Shown here piece after piece: positions 6,397-14,304 of a stretch of 18,366 nt of DNA. Every line of letters starts with the position of its first letter. Position 1 is the stretch's first letter. The position numbers and the translations under genes were made by a program. Source of the stretch: an uncultured Dialister sp. (lineage in GTDB: Bacteria > Bacillota > Negativicutes > Veillonellales > Dialisteraceae); NCBI GenBank assembly GCA_934193095.1, contig CAKPUX010000040.1:1-18366 (forward strand), given 5' to 3'. Below the pieces are notes generated by a model. The model was not told the DNA's origin. It did no database searches and saw nothing but the letters and a program-made list of their open reading frames with translations.

Positions 6397-7724
6397 AGTT
6401 TCCTAAACTTCCACATATACAGCCCCACGCAGATCACCGCGGAGAGGAGGGAGCCCATCGGGGCGGCTAGTCCCATCGGAGACAGTGTATCGGGGAAGAG
6501 GAGGATGGCGAGGTATGTGCCGGGGACGCGGACGGTGACGATCGAGATCATGTTGTGCAGGAAGGAGTAGATCGATTTCCCATAGGCAGAGAAATATCCC
6601 GAGAAGCAGAAGTGGATGCCGGCGAAGATGCAGTCGATGACATAGGTGCGGAAGTATTCACCGCCAAGGCGCACGACTTCTGGCTCATGGGTGACGAAGA
6701 GGGAGATGACCCACTCGGCGTGGAATTCGACGAAGGCGGTACATAGGAGGCCGAAGGCGATGCATATGCCGATACCATAGCGGAGTGCCTGCCGCCCGCG
6801 TTCATCGTTCCCGGCACCTGCATTCTGCGCGGTGAAGGCGGCGACGGTCGAGAGCATGGCAGAGGGGACGAGGAAGAGGAAGCTGATGACCTTCTCTACG
6901 ATGCCGACTGCGGCCGCGACTTCGACGCCGTGGCTGTTCGCGATGGCGGTGATGATGAGGAAGGAAATCTGGATGAGCCCGTCCTGACAGGAGATGGGCA
7001 GACCGATGGCAAGGAGTGCCTTCATGCGGAGGGCATCGAAGGAGAAGTCTTTTCTTGTGAGGGAAAGCCCCAGATTTGCGAAACGGAGATAGAGGAGGCA
7101 GAGGAGGACGGAGACCGCTTCGGAAAGAATGGTGGCTGCGGCCGCTCCGGCGGCGCCCATCGCCATGGGGCCGATGAAGATATAGTCGAGCAGGAGATTC
7201 ATGAAACCGGCGAGGGCGACGAAGTACATCGGCGTCCTTGTATCGCCTAGTCCGCGGAAGATGCTGGCAAGGACATTATAGGCGACGATGAAGGGGATGC
7301 CTGCAAAGCAGATGAGAAGGTATGCCTTCGTATCCTCAAAGGCTTTGGCGGGAGTTTTCAGCAGGGAAAGAATGGGATCGATGGCAAGGAAGAGGAGTAC
7401 GGTGCCGATGAGGCTGAAGAGGGCAAAGAGCAGTACCGAGTTTCCGATGCAGCAGGAGGCTTCCTTTTGATTTCCACCGCCCACCGCGCGGCTGATGGAG
7501 ACGGTCGTCCCCATGGCGAGTCCGACGATGATGACGATCAGCATGTGCATCAGCTGGCTTCCGATGGAGACGGCCGTGATCGGCGCGGCGCCATTGAAGA
7601 GCCCCGTGATAAAGAGGTCGGCCATGCCGTAGAAGGTCTGCAGGAAGCAGGCGATGAGGTAAGGGATGGCGAAAGCCATCATCTGAGGGAGCAAAGGCCC
7701 TTGCGTAAGATTGATTCTGCTCAT
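6381..7724 (-). CDS. MATE-family multidrug/cation antiporter
   Basis: A 447-residue inner-membrane protein with about twelve hydrophobic segments and the two-lobed MATE layout. It starts MSRINLTQGPLLPQMMAFAIP, the usual N-terminus with an early T-x-G and a proline-rich first helix. Family signatures include GMADLFITGLF in helix 1 to 2, IFRGLGDTRTPM, and the second-half copy FTAQNAGAGN. MATE proteins export cationic drugs or metabolites in exchange for Na+ or H+; the substrate is unknown. The ribosome binding site is weak (AAAGAGA). The C-terminal residues VTSD and the TAG stop come from an AGTCACT heptamer array, so the native tail may have been altered. Confidence 0.92.
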   Translation of the reverse strand: MSRINLTQGPLLPQMMAFAIPYLIACFLQTFYGMADLFITGLFNGAAPITAVSIGSQLMHMLIVIIVGLAMGTTVSISRAVGGGNQKEASCCIGNSVLLFALFSLIGTVLLFLAIDPILSLLKTPAKAFEDTKAYLLICFAGIPFIVAYNVLASIFRGLGDTRTPMYFVALAGFMNLLLDYIFIGPMAMGAAGAAAATILSEAVSVLLCLLYLRFANLGLSLTRKDFSFDALRMKALLAIGLPISCQDGLIQISFLIITAIANSHGVEVAAAVGIVEKVISFLFLVPSAMLSTVAAFTAQNAGAGNDERGRQALRYGIGICIAFGLLCTAFVEFHAEWVISLFVTHEPEVVRLGGEYFRTYVIDCIFAGIHFCFSGYFSAYGKSIYSFLHNMISIVTVRVPGTYLAILLFPDTLSPMGLAAPMGSLLSAVICVGLYMWKFRKLVTSD

Positions 7725-7899
7725 AGGATTCTCTTTGGAAATGAATAGCCTGCCATTTCTTACACAGGCTACTGTTTTATGAAGTCAATCATATCACAGG
7801 TGAGGGACTTGTGAAATATGGCTTTCGCAGATGGTTTTCTCCTTCATTTGCTTTTTTTCCGTCTCTGCTATAAGATGAAGGACAAATGAGGTGATCGGT
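7725..7899. promoter_or_regulatory. Divergent promoter region, MATE (-) and Fur-family gene (+)
   Basis: On the plus strand TGC-TATAAG (7866-7874) is an extended -10 box 25 bp before the Fur-family ATG. On the minus strand TTGACT (complement of 7783-7788) with TGTAAG 18 bp further is a fair promoter for the MATE gene. Between that promoter and the MATE ATG, TAGCCTG (7746-7752) and CAGGCTA (7765-7771) form a 7-bp stem in the MATE leader. No copy of the zinc-operon operator was found here, so there is no sign of autoregulation. Confidence 0.45.
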
Positions 7900-8298
7900 A
7901 TGTACATGACAGCGCAGCGCAAGCGTCTTTTTCAATTCTTCAATGCTCATCCGGATGCTTCCTTTTCCGCCAGAGACATACAGGCTCTGCTGAATCAGGC
8001 AGAAACATCTGCGATCAGTCTCAGCGCGGTGTATCGCAATCTGTCTTCTTTGGCAGACGCCGGGCTGATTTTGAAGTCGGCGGCGAGTGATGGGCAGGAG
8101 ACATTGTATAGGTTCGTCGGGGCGGATGCCTGTCGGGACGAGCTTCATATGACCTGCCTTTCCTGCGGGCAGACGACCCATGTGGATCATGCGACTGCGC
8201 TCTCTTTCGCACAGGCCTTAGCGGGGAATGATGCGTTTCAGATGAATCTGGGACAGACCACGATTTACGGGTTATGTAAAAATTGCCAGAATAAATGA
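7900..8298 (+). CDS. zur: Fur-family metalloregulator, probably Zur
   Basis: A 132-residue metal-dependent repressor. The winged-helix recognition region SLSAVYRNLSSLADAGLI (about 40-57) is typical of the family. Two CxxC pairs (C86/C89 and C126/C129) form the structural zinc site, and the stretch ELHMTCLSCG lies at the domain hinge with metal-ligand histidines nearby. ATG 7900 is chosen over GTG 7891 because GAGGTG (7888-7893) is a well-spaced ribosome binding site for it and would overlap the GTG. The assignment to zinc, rather than iron or peroxide sensing, is inferred from the zinc-type ABC operon directly downstream with its double inverted-repeat operator. Confidence 0.85.
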   Translation: MYMTAQRKRLFQFFNAHPDASFSARDIQALLNQAETSAISLSAVYRNLSSLADAGLILKSAASDGQETLYRFVGADACRDELHMTCLSCGQTTHVDHATALSFAQALAGNDAFQMNLGQTTIYGLCKNCQNK

Positions 8299-8343
8299 TT
8301 CGCATGGGTTCCCGTGCGTATTCCCGGCGAAAACCATATCTGT

Positions 8344-8375
8344 AAAAGAAGATTCCGTTTGAGGAATCTTCTTTT
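8344..8375 (+). terminator. Intrinsic terminator after the Fur-family gene
   Basis: A perfect 13-bp stem, AAAAGAAGATTCC (8344-8356) with GGAATCTTCTTTT (8363-8375), and a 6-nt loop. It separates the regulator from the importer operon and sits one base before the first operator. Confidence 0.88.
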
Positions 8376-8376
8376 A

Positions 8377-8397
8377 ATTTGCGATATTTTCGCAAAT
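8377..8397. promoter_or_regulatory. Operator 1 of the zinc importer (upstream of -35)
   Basis: A perfect inverted repeat, ATTTGCGA (8377-8384), a 5-nt spacer, and TCGCAAAT (8390-8397). It ends 3 bp before the -35 box. The size (21 bp) suits a Fur-family dimer site. The match to a second copy at 8439-8459 makes a regulatory role likely; Zur as the binder is inferred. Confidence 0.8.
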
Positions 8398-8400
8398 CTG

Positions 8401-8429
8401 TTGACTGCGAAGAGGCTGATGCGTATAAT
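8401..8429 (+). promoter_or_regulatory. Promoter of the zinc importer operon
   Basis: TTGACT (8401-8406), exactly 17 bp, then TATAAT (8424-8429). Eleven of twelve consensus positions match, so the promoter should be strong when not repressed. The expected start is near 8436, giving a leader of about 180 nt that includes operator 2 and a heptamer array. Confidence 0.9.
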
Positions 8430-8436
8430 GAAGTCT

Positions 8437-8461
8437 GAATTTGCGAGAACGTCGCAAATTC
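8437..8461. promoter_or_regulatory. Operator 2 of the zinc importer (at the transcription start)
   Basis: A perfect inverted repeat with 10-nt arms, GAATTTGCGA (8437-8446) and TCGCAAATTC (8452-8461), around a 5-nt spacer. It shares the ATTTGCGA-N5-TCGCAAAT core with operator 1 but has a different spacer, which shows that the arms are what is conserved. The centres of the two operators are 62 bp apart, close to six helical turns, placing both on one face of the DNA. Confidence 0.82.
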
Positions 8462-8501
8462 GAGTAAAATCTCAATGATACGCAGGGGACAGTGTTTACC
8501 G

Positions 8502-8578
8502 AGTCCCTAATCCCTAATCCCTAATCCCTAATCCCTAATCCCTAGTCCCCAGTCACTAGTCACTAGTCCCTGGTCACA
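8502..8578. repeat. AATCCCT/AGTCACT heptamer array in the zinc operon leader
   Basis: Ten units in register from 8502: AGTCCCT, five AATCCCT, AGTCCCC, two AGTCACT, AGTCCCT, followed by a degenerate GGTCACA. It lies between the predicted transcription start and the ribosome binding site of znuA, so it should be transcribed. The other modules of the mosaic (hairpin, GAGAAAT units) are absent here. Confidence 0.88.
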
Positions 8579-8615
8579 TCCAACCCCTGCCTTCCAACGG
8601 AAAGGAGCTCTTACT

Positions 8616-9584
8616 ATGAGAAGAACAGGCCGCATTCTGGTGCTGCTTGCAGCCTGCCTGATGGTGGCGGCCGCTTTGGCAGGCTGCATGGCAGAGAAGA
8701 AGGAAGAGACGCCTCTCTCCACGGCAAAGAAGATTCGGATCGTCTGCACCAATTTTGCCGGTTATGATTTTGTGAGGCATATTGTAAAGGAGCATGGCGA
8801 AGTCACCATGCTGGTGAAACCCGGTACGGATGTCCATAGCTTTTCTCCCTCGCCGAAGGACCTGAAAGCGGTGGCTGACAGTGACCTTCTCATTTGTACG
8901 GGCGGTGACTCTGATGAATGGCTAGGGAAGATACTGGATGCGACCGGCAAGAAGCCCGGGAACGTATTTCGGATGATGGATGCCGTGAAGCTGTCAGAAG
9001 AAGAGCATCCGGAAGGCATGCAGCCTGAAGAGGAAGCAGAGAAAGAGGCGGGCCCGGAAATGGATGAGCATGTATGGACAGCGCCTGCCAATGCCAGTGA
9101 GATCGTCAAAAAATTGAATGCTTCTATTTCCAAGCTGGATGGTGCGCATGCGGAGGAGTATCAGAAGAATACAGAGGCATATACGAAAGAGCTCGCCGAT
9201 CTGGATCAGAGCTTTCGTGATGTGATCGATCACGCAGATAGAAAAGAGATCATCGTGGGAGATCGCTTCCCCTTCTTGTACTTTGTGAAGGAGTACGGTT
9301 TGACATATTATGCGGCGTTCCCGGGATGTGCCAAGGATACGGAAGCCGATCCGAAGACCATTGCCTTTTTGATCGATAAGGTCAAGGCAGATCAGATTCC
9401 TGTGATCTTCCATATCGAATTGTCCAATCAGCAGATGAGCCGCTCCATTGCAGAGGCGACAGGAGCCAAAGAGCGGCAGCTCAATTCCATTCATAACGTC
9501 ACGCAGAAGGATTTTGACGCCGGCGTCACCTATGTGGATCTGATGAGACAGAATGTCAAGACCTTGAAGGAGGCATTGAACTAA
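8616..9584 (+). CDS. znuA: Zinc ABC transporter substrate-binding lipoprotein
   Basis: A 322-residue cluster A-I (TroA/ZnuA-type) binding protein that captures zinc outside the inner membrane. The signal peptide ends in the lipobox LAGC with lipidated C24. Metal-ligand motifs are H74 in KPGTDVHSFSPSP and H152 in DEHVW. Between them, about 127-150, is an acidic loop with few histidines, a position where zinc-type proteins carry their His/acid-rich loop. The third classical His is replaced in the GDRFPFLYFVKEYGL segment, a form common in clostridial relatives; H266 in IFHIELSNQ is a possible substitute. AAAGGAG is at 8601-8607. It is the first gene of the importer operon. Manganese is the alternative substrate, judged less likely. 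Confidence 0.9.
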   Translation: MRRTGRILVLLAACLMVAAALAGCMAEKKEETPLSTAKKIRIVCTNFAGYDFVRHIVKEHGEVTMLVKPGTDVHSFSPSPKDLKAVADSDLLICTGGDSDEWLGKILDATGKKPGNVFRMMDAVKLSEEEHPEGMQPEEEAEKEAGPEMDEHVWTAPANASEIVKKLNASISKLDGAHAEEYQKNTEAYTKELADLDQSFRDVIDHADRKEIIVGDRFPFLYFVKEYGLTYYAAFPGCAKDTEADPKTIAFLIDKVKADQIPVIFHIELSNQQMSRSIAEATGAKERQLNSIHNVTQKDFDAGVTYVDLMRQNVKTLKEALN

Positions 9585-10292
9585 ATGAGCGTATTGGATT
9601 GTCGGGATCTTTCTTTTGCATATGAAGGAAGGCCGGTGCTGTCGCATGTGAATTTTTCTTTAGAAAAAGGGAGCTATCTGGGCATCATCGGTGAAAATGG
9701 CTCCGGTAAAAGTACTCTCATCAAAGGGATCCTGGGACTCAAAAAACAGGCGTCAGGTGAGATCCGTCTTCATTTGCCGGACGCGCAGAAGGGGATGGGC
9801 TACCTGCCGCAGCAGCAGACCCTGAAAAAGGATTTTCCGGCCAGTGTGTGGGAGGTCGTATTGTCCGGCAGGCTGAGCCGGCTTTCCTTTCCTTATCGAT
9901 ACAGAAAAGTAGATAGGGACTGCGCAGAGCATATGCTGCAGTTTCTATCCCTTTCCTCTTTGAAGAATCATGCATTCCGCGAATTGTCAGGAGGGCAGCA
10001 GCAGAGAGTGCTTCTGGCGCGGGCACTGGCGGCGGGCAGTCAGGTGCTGGTACTGGATGAACCGGTGACCGGGCTGGATCCTCGCATCACGGAAGAGATG
10101 TATGCCATGCTGGAACGTTGCATTCACGAGTTGGGACTGACCATCATGATGGTATCCCACGATCTGCCCCGTGTATTTCATGAGGTTCATCAGGTTTTGT
10201 ATCTGGCGAAAGGGAAGCAGATGTTTTTCGGTCAGACGGAGGACTTTCTCAAAGCGCATCCCGAAGTCATACGGCAAGGAGGGATACTGTGA
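9585..10292 (+). CDS. znuC: Zinc ABC transporter ATP-binding protein
   Basis: A 235-residue ATPase that powers the importer on the cytoplasmic side. Walker A is GENGSGKS (36-43), the signature LSGGQ is at 134-138, Walker B is VLVLDEP (about 154-160), and the switch His is in MMVSHD. It starts immediately after the znuA stop codon (TAAATG), with AAGGAGG inside the end of znuA. It overlaps the permease gene by one base. The Q-loop (YLPQQQ, around 73-78) is intact. The length and the short C-terminus are normal for metal-type ATPases. Confidence 0.94.
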   Translation: MSVLDCRDLSFAYEGRPVLSHVNFSLEKGSYLGIIGENGSGKSTLIKGILGLKKQASGEIRLHLPDAQKGMGYLPQQQTLKKDFPASVWEVVLSGRLSRLSFPYRYRKVDRDCAEHMLQFLSLSSLKNHAFRELSGGQQQRVLLARALAAGSQVLVLDEPVTGLDPRITEEMYAMLERCIHELGLTIMMVSHDLPRVFHEVHQVLYLAKGKQMFFGQTEDFLKAHPEVIRQGGIL

Positions 10293-11119
10293 TGTCTCTT
10301 ATTCTGGAATTGCTGCAGTATCCCTTCATGGTGCGTGCGCTGGTGGTGGGCATCTTGATCTCGATCTGTGCTTCGCTTTTGGGGACCAGCCTGGTCCTCA
10401 AACGGTACTCCATGATCGGTGACAGCTTGTCCCATGTGGGCTTTGCGGCATTGGCGGTATCTTATGCTTTTTATCTGGATCCGTTGGTGATCTCCATCCC
10501 TGTCACGATGGCAGCGGCTTTTCTTCTTTTGGAATTGAAGGAAAGCATGCGCATCAAAGGGGACGCGGCGACGGCGCTTCTTTGCAGCAGTGCTTTGGCC
10601 GTGGGGGTTCTTGCCATTTCTCTCACCAGAGGGATGAATACGGATGTGTCCAATTACATGTTTGGCAGCATCCTGGCGATGAGCAGCGCAGATGTATGGC
10701 TCAGCTTGACAGCGGGCAGCATCATCATCCTCCTGTACATTCTCTTTTATCATCCCTTGTTTGCTGTGACTTTTGATGAATCCTTTGCCACCGCTTCCGG
10801 GGTGCGGAGCCATTTCTATCATCTGGTCCTGGCGCTCATGACGGCAGTCACGATCGTGCTCGGCATGCGTATGATGGGTGCGCTTCTGATTTCCAGCTTG
10901 ATCGTATTTCCTGCCATCACGGCGATGCAGATCTGTCATCGCTTTCTTACGACGATCCTCTTGTCTACGGCATTGGGGATTTTCTGCTTCCTCATCGGTA
11001 TGACCTTTTCTTATGCGGCATCCATTCCTACGGGGCCATGCATCGTCTTGACCCACCTGCTGCTGCTCTTGGCGCTTGTCGGATGGCGGAAATGGAGAGA
11101 GGGAAGGCCCTGCAGGTGA
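10292..11119 (+). CDS. znuB: Zinc ABC transporter permease
   Basis: A 275-residue ABC-3 family permease with about eight or nine hydrophobic helices, starting with the family's RALVVGILISICASLLGTSL region and containing SMIGDSLSHVGFAALA and GMRMMGALLISSLIVFPA, both typical. It forms the membrane channel used by the lipoprotein and ATPase encoded just upstream. ATG 10292 overlaps the ATPase stop as TGATG, with AAGGAGGG 8 nt upstream; the GTG at 10289 in the same frame is an alternative start that would add one residue. Confidence 0.93.
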   Translation: MSLILELLQYPFMVRALVVGILISICASLLGTSLVLKRYSMIGDSLSHVGFAALAVSYAFYLDPLVISIPVTMAAAFLLLELKESMRIKGDAATALLCSSALAVGVLAISLTRGMNTDVSNYMFGSILAMSSADVWLSLTAGSIIILLYILFYHPLFAVTFDESFATASGVRSHFYHLVLALMTAVTIVLGMRMMGALLISSLIVFPAITAMQICHRFLTTILLSTALGIFCFLIGMTFSYAASIPTGPCIVLTHLLLLLALVGWRKWREGRPCR

Positions 11120-11132
11120 CCTGCTTTTCTGG

Positions 11133-11181
11133 GATGCGCCCCTTCCGCTCACGGGTTCACCGCGATCGGAAGGGGCGCATC
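11133..11181 (+). terminator. Long hairpin after the zinc importer operon
   Basis: A perfect 15-bp GC-rich stem, GATGCGCCCCTTCCG (11133-11147) and its complement (11167-11181), with a 19-nt loop, beginning 14 bp past the permease stop. It is followed only by ATTTCTC, not a clean T-run, so it may protect the 3' end of the mRNA or slow polymerase before the second hairpin. Confidence 0.6.
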
Positions 11182-11228
11182 ATTTCTCGTGGTGCCGATG
11201 AGGCACGATGGTTTGGTCAAAAGGGACG

Positions 11229-11256
11229 GCTGCCGGATCGGCAGCTTTTTTCTTTT
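11229..11256 (+). terminator. Intrinsic terminator of the zinc importer operon
   Basis: GCTGCCG (11229-11235), a 3-nt loop, CGGCAGC (11239-11245), then TTTTTTCTTTT. This is a standard strong terminator. The 11257-11345 stretch up to the next gene is A+T-rich with no promoter that meets consensus at both boxes. Confidence 0.85.
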
Positions 11257-11345
11257 GAAATACGTGTAGTAAAAAGTCTCGTATATATGATAAAATAATA
11301 TAGTTATTTTCTTGTGTCAGCGAATATTTTATAAGGGTCATCAGA

Positions 11346-13376
11346 ATGAAACAGACAGATACAAAATCATCCAAAGACATAAAGCAGACAGATAGTCCTG
11401 GCCACTGGAAGATCTGGTGGGCGATCGCGACCTTGGTGCCTTTTGGCTTTTCCTTTTTTCTTTCCTGGTATTTCGGCGCGCCGGGCGGATTTGAGCTTTC
11501 TTCGCAGGTGAAGGTCTTCCTGCTCTTCCTGCAGGTCGGTTTTGTGACGGCCTATTTTATCCGGCACCACCTGACGCGGGCTGCCGTGCATCTGTGGATC
11601 ACGATCGGCTTTTTGTGGCTGCTCTCACTCATCGTGCCGTACCTTTCGACGCAGACGGACGTGGTGCTCGACATGTCGGATATGTCAGGTGAGCTCTCTG
11701 CGCCGCTCTATCTGTTCATCTCCTGCCTCTCTGCGGCATGGATCCTGCCGGGGAAATGGCGCATGATCGCACGCATCGCGTGCGTCGTCCTGATGCTCCT
11801 TTATGTGGGCATCCAGTTCACGTATGTGGGCTACTACTTCATCACGCATTCTCTGATCTCCATCAATATGCTGCTGGCGCTCGCGCAGACGAATCTTGCC
11901 GAGACGAAGGAGTATATCGATGTGAATATCCCGTATGCCGAGCTTATCCTGGGGACGCTTGCGATCCTTATCCTCGCGTGGCTCATCTTCCACAGCAGCC
12001 GTTTCTCCTTCAATGGCCGCCTTCCCGTATCCAGAAAGGCGTGGTGGGCGATGGCGCTGCTCTTCCTTGTGAATGTCGGTCTCTGCTGTCTGTCCATCGG
12101 GGCGACGCGACTTGCGCATGTGTATTATGAGACTTACGAGACGCTTTCCAGCTTCTCCGATTTCCAGACGATGGTGGAGAAGCGCCGCCACATGTCGATC
12201 AAGGATCGCGTCCTTGCCGCGCAGCTCAAAGCGGCGCCGGACGGTGTCTACGTCCTCATCATCGGCGAGTCTCTGACGCGCGATCACATGGGTGTCTATG
12301 GCTATCACAGAAATACCACGCCTTTCCAGACAGAGGCTGCCGCAGACTCTCACTATACCTTCTTCAATCATGCCTATTCCTGCTACACACAGACCGTTCA
12401 GGTCCTGACAGAAGCCCTGACGGAGAAGAACCAGTACAATGATATGGAGCTGGTCGATGCCTACTCCATCATTGACATGGCAAGGCAGGCCGGTTTCCAT
12501 ACCACATGGATCTCAAACCAGTCCCGCTATGGTGTCTGGGATACGCCGATCGGTGCGATCGGAAGCGCCTGTGATGATCAGTACTGGATCAACCAGTATG
12601 TCGGCACAGATGTCGTGACGAAGGACTTCGATACCGCCCTCATCCCCTATCTGCGGAAGGTCGATCCGAAGAACCGCCGCCAGCTCGTCGTCGTCCACCT
12701 CATGGGCAGCCACGTCAGCTACTGGGACCGCTACCCGTCCGAGTTCTATCACTGGCCGGAGAGCATGGGAAAGGCACGCTCGACGGCTGACGTCATGAAT
12801 GATGAGTATGACAACTCCGTCCTCTTCAATGACTACGTTGTCGAAAGCATCATGAACGAAGCCGTGAACTACATGAAAGCGGACAGCGTCCTCTACTTCT
12901 CCGACCATGGGGAACAGGTCACTGAGCGTCCAGGGCATAATGCAGACCAGTTCGACTACACGATGGTACACATTCCCTTCTGGATCTACACCTCGGATGA
13001 CTACCAGAGGAGCCACCCGCGCACCATGAAGACCATGTGGGAAAGAAGAAATATGCCATTCACCAATGACATGCTCTACGATACCTTCATGGGTCTCATG
13101 GGACTCACGGCGACTCGCTACGATGAAAAGTCCGACATTCTTTCCCCTGACTTTGATAAAGATGTGACGACGCTCATGACCATGTACGGCAATGTCATGG
13201 TCAGAAACGATACCGAGCAGCTCGGAAGCAGCAAGGAAGCAGAGGACGAGCGCTGGAACAATGATATCCATCGCCGCCGCCTCTTCGCTCCGTCTTTCGA
13301 TTGGAGCCGGTATCAGCCCGTTAAGATCGCGGGAGAAGAGATCCCCGATGTACCGAATGCGGGAGCAGGGCAGTAG
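11346..13376 (+). CDS. Phosphoethanolamine transferase (sulfatase fold, EptA/CptA type)
   Basis: A 676-residue inner-membrane enzyme that moves phosphoethanolamine from phosphatidylethanolamine to an envelope acceptor, usually lipid A or LPS core. The N-terminal part (about 22-255) has five hydrophobic helices. The periplasmic alkaline-phosphatase-fold domain (about 298-600) has GESLTRDHMGVYGY with metal ligand E308, the AYSCYTQT segment with the likely Thr nucleophile (T348 or T350), HLMGSH (451-456) and SDHGE with D520/H521 plus H531. The substrate, and whether it alters polymyxin resistance, are not visible. It implies an LPS-bearing outer membrane. AAGGG is 8 nt before the ATG; it stands alone. 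Confidence 0.9.
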   Translation: MKQTDTKSSKDIKQTDSPGHWKIWWAIATLVPFGFSFFLSWYFGAPGGFELSSQVKVFLLFLQVGFVTAYFIRHHLTRAAVHLWITIGFLWLLSLIVPYLSTQTDVVLDMSDMSGELSAPLYLFISCLSAAWILPGKWRMIARIACVVLMLLYVGIQFTYVGYYFITHSLISINMLLALAQTNLAETKEYIDVNIPYAELILGTLAILILAWLIFHSSRFSFNGRLPVSRKAWWAMALLFLVNVGLCCLSIGATRLAHVYYETYETLSSFSDFQTMVEKRRHMSIKDRVLAAQLKAAPDGVYVLIIGESLTRDHMGVYGYHRNTTPFQTEAAADSHYTFFNHAYSCYTQTVQVLTEALTEKNQYNDMELVDAYSIIDMARQAGFHTTWISNQSRYGVWDTPIGAIGSACDDQYWINQYVGTDVVTKDFDTALIPYLRKVDPKNRRQLVVVHLMGSHVSYWDRYPSEFYHWPESMGKARSTADVMNDEYDNSVLFNDYVVESIMNEAVNYMKADSVLYFSDHGEQVTERPGHNADQFDYTMVHIPFWIYTSDDYQRSHPRTMKTMWERRNMPFTNDMLYDTFMGLMGLTATRYDEKSDILSPDFDKDVTTLMTMYGNVMVRNDTEQLGSSKEAEDERWNNDIHRRRLFAPSFDWSRYQPVKIAGEEIPDVPNAGAGQ

Positions 13377-13387
13377 AAATAGGTTTT

Positions 13388-13502
13388 GAGGGTTCGCCCT
13401 TTGATTCCGCTTGAAAGCTTCACTTGAATGAGAAATTAGAAATGAGAAATGCGAAATGGTGGTGCGGCGCAAAAAATAATGAAACGCCGCAGAATATAAA
13501 TA
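13388..13502. repeat. Intergenic mosaic copy 4, linker and hairpin part
   Basis: A short AGGG-TTCG-CCCT hairpin leads into CCCTTTGATTCCG and CTTGAAT, then four heptamers GAGAAAT, TAGAAAT, GAGAAAT, GCGAAAT (13430-13457) and the TGCGGCG/CGCCGCA hairpin (13463-13491). The conserved TTTGAAAC block that follows the hairpin in copies 1 and 3 is missing here. The first small hairpin could act as a weak terminator for the transferase gene. Confidence 0.8.
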
Positions 13503-13526
13503 GGGCGATGCCCGCTGGAGATGCCA

Positions 13527-13640
13527 GACGTCAGATGTCTAATGTCTCCCAGTCTTTTAGTCTAATCTCCAGTCACCAGTCACCAGTCACTCCTAATCCC
13601 TAATCCCTAGTCACTTTACTTTAACTTTACTTTATCCCCG
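13527..13640. repeat. Intergenic mosaic copy 4, heptamer part
   Basis: Units in 7-bp register include CAGACGT/CAGATGT/CTAATGT-like words (about 13525-13546), then AATCTCC, AGTCACC, AGTCACC, AGTCACT (13564-13591). After a 3-bp slip come AATCCCT, AATCCCT, AGTCACT (13595-13615), and a TTTACTTTAACTTTACTTT stretch before the trmB ribosome binding site. No gene is seen between 13377 and 13653. Confidence 0.8.
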
Positions 13641-13653
13641 AAAGGAGTCTCCC

Positions 13654-14304
13654 ATGCGTCTCAGACGTAAACCCTGGATCGAAGAAGCCATCAAAAATTA
13701 CACCTCCATCCTCTTTTTGGAGGAACCGACCGATATGAAAGGCAAGTGGGAGACACAGTTTCCCCGCCCGGAGCAGCCGCTCCATGTAGAATTCGGCACC
13801 GGCAAAGGCCAGTTCATTTCCGGCATGGCCGCGCTCCATCCTGATGTGAACTACATCGGCATGGAGGTGCAGGAAGGCGTCATCTACTATGCCGCACAGA
13901 AGACCGCGGAGAAGGATCCGCCGGTAGACAATGTCCGTCTCATCTTAGGTGATGTGAGCGAGATCCTGAATATTTTTGACGAAGGCGAAGTCGATGTGAT
14001 CTACCTCAACTTCAGCGACCCCTGGCCGAAGAAGCGCCATGCCAAGCGCCGCCTCACCTATCGTGATTTCCTGAAACGCTACGCCGTCATTTTAAAAGAG
14101 GGCGGTGAGATCCGCTTCAAGACGGATAACAAGGATCTTTTTGATTTCTCCGTCGAAGAATTTGAGGCCATGGGCTGGCAGCTTTCGGACGTGACCTATG
14201 ATCTTCATGCCGCTCCCGTCCCCGGGGATGTGGAGACAGAATATGAAGAGAAGTTTTCCAGAAAGGGGAACCTCATATGTCGTCTCGTAGCGAGACGTCC
14301 CTGA
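13654..14304 (+). CDS. trmB: tRNA (guanine-N7-)-methyltransferase
   Basis: A 216-residue SAM-dependent enzyme that makes m7G at position 46 of the tRNA variable loop. The SAM site is VEFGTGKGQF (45-54), and the family signature NFSDPWPKKRH is at 119-129 with the downstream RRLT. The start is set by AAAGGAG about 6 nt upstream. The gene overlaps the next one by 28 bp in a different frame, so the two are probably co-expressed. Length and ends are normal. Confidence 0.95.
   Translation: MRLRRKPWIEEAIKNYTSILFLEEPTDMKGKWETQFPRPEQPLHVEFGTGKGQFISGMAALHPDVNYIGMEVQEGVIYYAAQKTAEKDPPVDNVRLILGDVSEILNIFDEGEVDVIYLNFSDPWPKKRHAKRRLTYRDFLKRYAVILKEGGEIRFKTDNKDLFDFSVEEFEAMGWQLSDVTYDLHAAPVPGDVETEYEEKFSRKGNLICRLVARRP

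Noticed and set aside
8502..8571. Heptamer array as a CRISPR or telomere-like repeat
   Set aside because: There are no unique spacers between units and no cas genes, so it is not CRISPR. The likeness of CCCTAAT to telomere repeats is chance; the same arrays switch to AGTCACT units and lie between ordinary genes.
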